Positions 6,849-7,704 of a DNA stretch of 7,704 nt are shown here, piece by piece. The stretch is taken from positions 1 through 7,704 of the forward strand of contig WQTL01000419.1 in NCBI GenBank assembly GCA_009786275.1, given 5' to 3'. How positions within the stretch are numbered: position 1 is the stretch's first letter; every line of letters begins with the position of its first letter. The notes beneath the pieces are model-generated. The model was not told where the DNA came from, searched no databases, and worked only from the letters and a program-made list of their open reading frames with translations. The stretch is from Bacillota bacterium (GTDB taxonomy: Bacteria; Bacillota; Clostridia; Oscillospirales; Acutalibacteraceae). The position numbers and the translations under genes were made by a program.

Positions 6849-6907
6849 CCTGGTAGTATTGCAGGGGCATTACCCAGATCATGATCCTAACGGAGAAGGG
6901 TTCAACG

Positions 6908-6964
6908 ATGTGTTACGGCAACGGCGGGCAGATCCTGTTCACCGGCGTGGTGAACCGGATTTGA
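6908..6964 (+). CDS. Possible 18-residue peptide ORF after the exporter gene
   Basis: ATG at 6908 encodes MCYGNGGQILFTGVVNRI and stops at TGA 6962-6964. AAGGG (6896-6900) precedes it at a workable 7-base spacing, and the terminator hairpin begins 21 bases after the stop, so it would be the last frame on the exporter transcript. The same frame is open from an earlier ATG at 6881 (27 residues). No family is recognised and nothing beyond the ribosome binding site supports translation; it may be chance. Confidence 0.2.
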   Translation: MCYGNGGQILFTGVVNRI

Positions 6965-6985
6965 GCGAAAAAAAGCATGGCGATG

Positions 6986-7025
6986 CCCGGCGGGGATTCC
7001 TCCCTGCCGGGTCAACCTCTTTTTT
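6986..7025 (+). terminator. Terminator of the exporter transcript
   Basis: Bases 6986-7011 form an 11-bp stem (outer CCCGGC with GCCGGG, one G-T pair, then GGGA with TCCC) closed by a TTCC tetraloop. Six T residues follow at 7020-7025 after an 8-base gap. A run of seven A residues at 6968-6974 mirrors the T run, so the structure may also stop leftward transcription. It lies about 140 bases after the exporter stop. The gap before the T run is larger than ideal. Confidence 0.72.
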
Positions 7026-7060
7026 GGTACATATTCGAGTAGGTTCAAGGTCAAGTTCTT

Positions 7061-7107
7061 CCGGAAAAAACCTGATGTACTTTAAGGTTTGGTTTCCGGC
7101 GCTTTTT
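7061..7107 (+). terminator. Second hairpin, weak tandem terminator candidate
   Basis: CCGGAAA (7061-7067) pairs with TTTCCGG (7093-7099), and AAACC (7068-7072) pairs with GGTTT (7086-7090), leaving a 2-base bulge and a 13-base loop. Five T residues follow at 7103-7107. It could back up the first terminator, or be a regulatory hairpin upstream of the amidohydrolase promoter. Confidence 0.35.
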
Positions 7108-7131
7108 GGCGGTCCGGGCGAAAGCGGCAGC

Positions 7132-7160
7132 TTGACAATCCGCTCAGACGATGCTATGAT
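7132..7160 (+). promoter_or_regulatory. Sigma-A promoter of the amidohydrolase gene
   Basis: A perfect TTGACA (7132-7137) and TATGAT (7155-7160, 5 of 6) are separated by 17 bases. Transcription should begin near 7167, leaving a leader of about 37 bases. With the terminator at 6986-7025 this marks an independent transcription unit. Confidence 0.82.
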
Positions 7161-7203
7161 ATAACCAAATCCTTCGTAAAGTTCAATTGACGCAGGTAAC
7201 CCC

Positions 7204-7704
7204 ATGCACGATGAACTCAAGGCGCGCGTGTGCGCCGCCATAGACGCCGCCCGCCCGGACATCCTTGCTTGGGGCGCGCGCGTCGCGTCACACCCGGAGC
7301 TCGGCTTCAAAGAAGAAAATACCGGCCGCCTTGTACGCGAAGCGTTTGGTTCCCTGGGCATTGTGTACGAGCACCCCCTGGCGCGCACCGGCGTGAAGGG
7401 CAGGCTCGGCGGCAAGCCCGGGCCTGTCAACGTGTGCCTCGTCGGCGAGATGGACGCCGTCCCCTGCATGGGCCACCCGGACATGGACCCGCGTACCGGC
7501 GCGGCCCACGCCTGCGGCCACAACGCGCAGGTCGCGGCGCTGCTGGGGGCTGCCTGCGGCCTTGCGAAAAGCGGGGTGATGGAACATCTGCATGGCGTCG
7601 CATGCTTTTTCGCCGTGCCCGCCGAGGAGTTCATCGACCTGCCGTACCGGCGGCACCTGGCCGAAAAGGGCGAGATACAGCATTTCAGCGGCAAGCAGCA
7701 GCTC
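7204..7704 (+). CDS. M20-family (M20D-like) metal-dependent amidohydrolase, 3' end outside window
   Basis: The first 167 codons are present and the frame is open at the window edge. Relatives are about 380-440 residues, so less than half is seen. Family marks include SHPELGFKEENT (29-40), GEMDAVP (81-87), HACGHNAQ (102-109) and FFAVPAEEF (135-143). By family knowledge of M20D enzymes, Cys104, His106 and Glu142 would be metal ligands and Glu141 the catalytic base. Such enzymes hydrolyse N-acyl amino acids, aminoacyl conjugates or p-aminobenzoyl-glutamate-like amides in the cytosol; the substrate cannot be assigned. There is no signal peptide. An in-frame TAA at 7177-7179 blocks a longer start, and a weak AGG (7194-7196) lies 7 bases before the ATG. 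It has its own promoter and is not in an operon with the exporter. Confidence 0.92.
   Translation, partial: MHDELKARVCAAIDAARPDILAWGARVASHPELGFKEENTGRLVREAFGSLGIVYEHPLARTGVKGRLGGKPGPVNVCLVGEMDAVPCMGHPDMDPRTGAAHACGHNAQVAALLGAACGLAKSGVMEHLHGVACFFAVPAEEFIDLPYRRHLAEKGEIQHFSGKQQL

Larger units (their letters stand above)
6849..7131. other. Spacer between exporter and amidohydrolase genes
   Basis: Apart from the possible 18-residue ORF and the two hairpins listed separately, nothing gene-like is visible. A plus-strand frame at 6859-7164 runs through both the terminator stem and the amidohydrolase -35 element, is rich in Arg, Gly and Asp without any motif, and is best treated as non-coding. A perfect GATCATGATC palindrome lies at 6877-6886. 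Confidence 0.5.

Noticed and set aside
6962..7011. TGA followed by a hairpin, considered as a selenocysteine codon with SECIS
   Set aside because: The stem is followed by a T run as in a terminator, and read-through would give only a short meaningless extension ending at a TAG.
6939..7694. A 251-codon minus-strand frame opposite the amidohydrolase
   Set aside because: It is antisense to a plus-strand frame with clear M20 motifs, lacks any recognisable domain, and runs across a promoter and a terminator hairpin.

Overview
The window looks like chromosomal DNA of a fairly GC-rich Firmicute, probably of the class Clostridia. This is inferred from strong AGGAGG-type ribosome binding sites, several near-perfect sigma-A promoters with 17-base spacers, a TetR regulator of the type with a short all-helical C-terminal domain, a single-chain MMPL/RND exporter with no adaptor or outer-membrane partner gene, and a secreted surface protein ending in bacterial Ig-like domains. 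I saw no phage gene, insertion sequence, CRISPR array, tRNA or rRNA.

Layout. (1) 1-2085, minus strand: the first 695 codons of a large exported parallel beta-helix protein. It runs off the left edge and is driven by a full-consensus promoter at 2127-2155. (2) 2156-2370: non-coding spacer with two G7 tracts, then a perfect 15-bp hairpin terminator (2371-2419) that ends the next gene. (3) 2491-3051, minus strand: a TetR/AcrR-type repressor. (4) 3052-3215: a compact divergent control region in which the two promoters share one -10 block inside an imperfect 30-bp dyad. (5) 3216-6848, plus strand: a 1210-residue MMPL/RND membrane exporter with about seven tandem ~80-residue repeats in its second extracytoplasmic loop. 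(6) 6849-7203: a possible tiny ORF, one strong terminator, a second weaker hairpin and a good promoter. (7) 7204-7704, plus strand: the first 167 codons of an M20-family amidohydrolase, cut by the right edge.

How the parts fit. The repressor and the exporter form a classic divergent regulator/efflux pair: the TetR protein most likely binds the dyad over the shared -10 block, shutting off both genes until a ligand, perhaps an exporter substrate, releases it. The beta-helix protein and the amidohydrolase have their own promoters and are isolated by terminators, so there is no sequence reason to place them in the same pathway. The most unusual elements are the repeat array in the exporter, the shared-core divergent promoter, and a nine-step cysteine ladder in the beta-helix protein.
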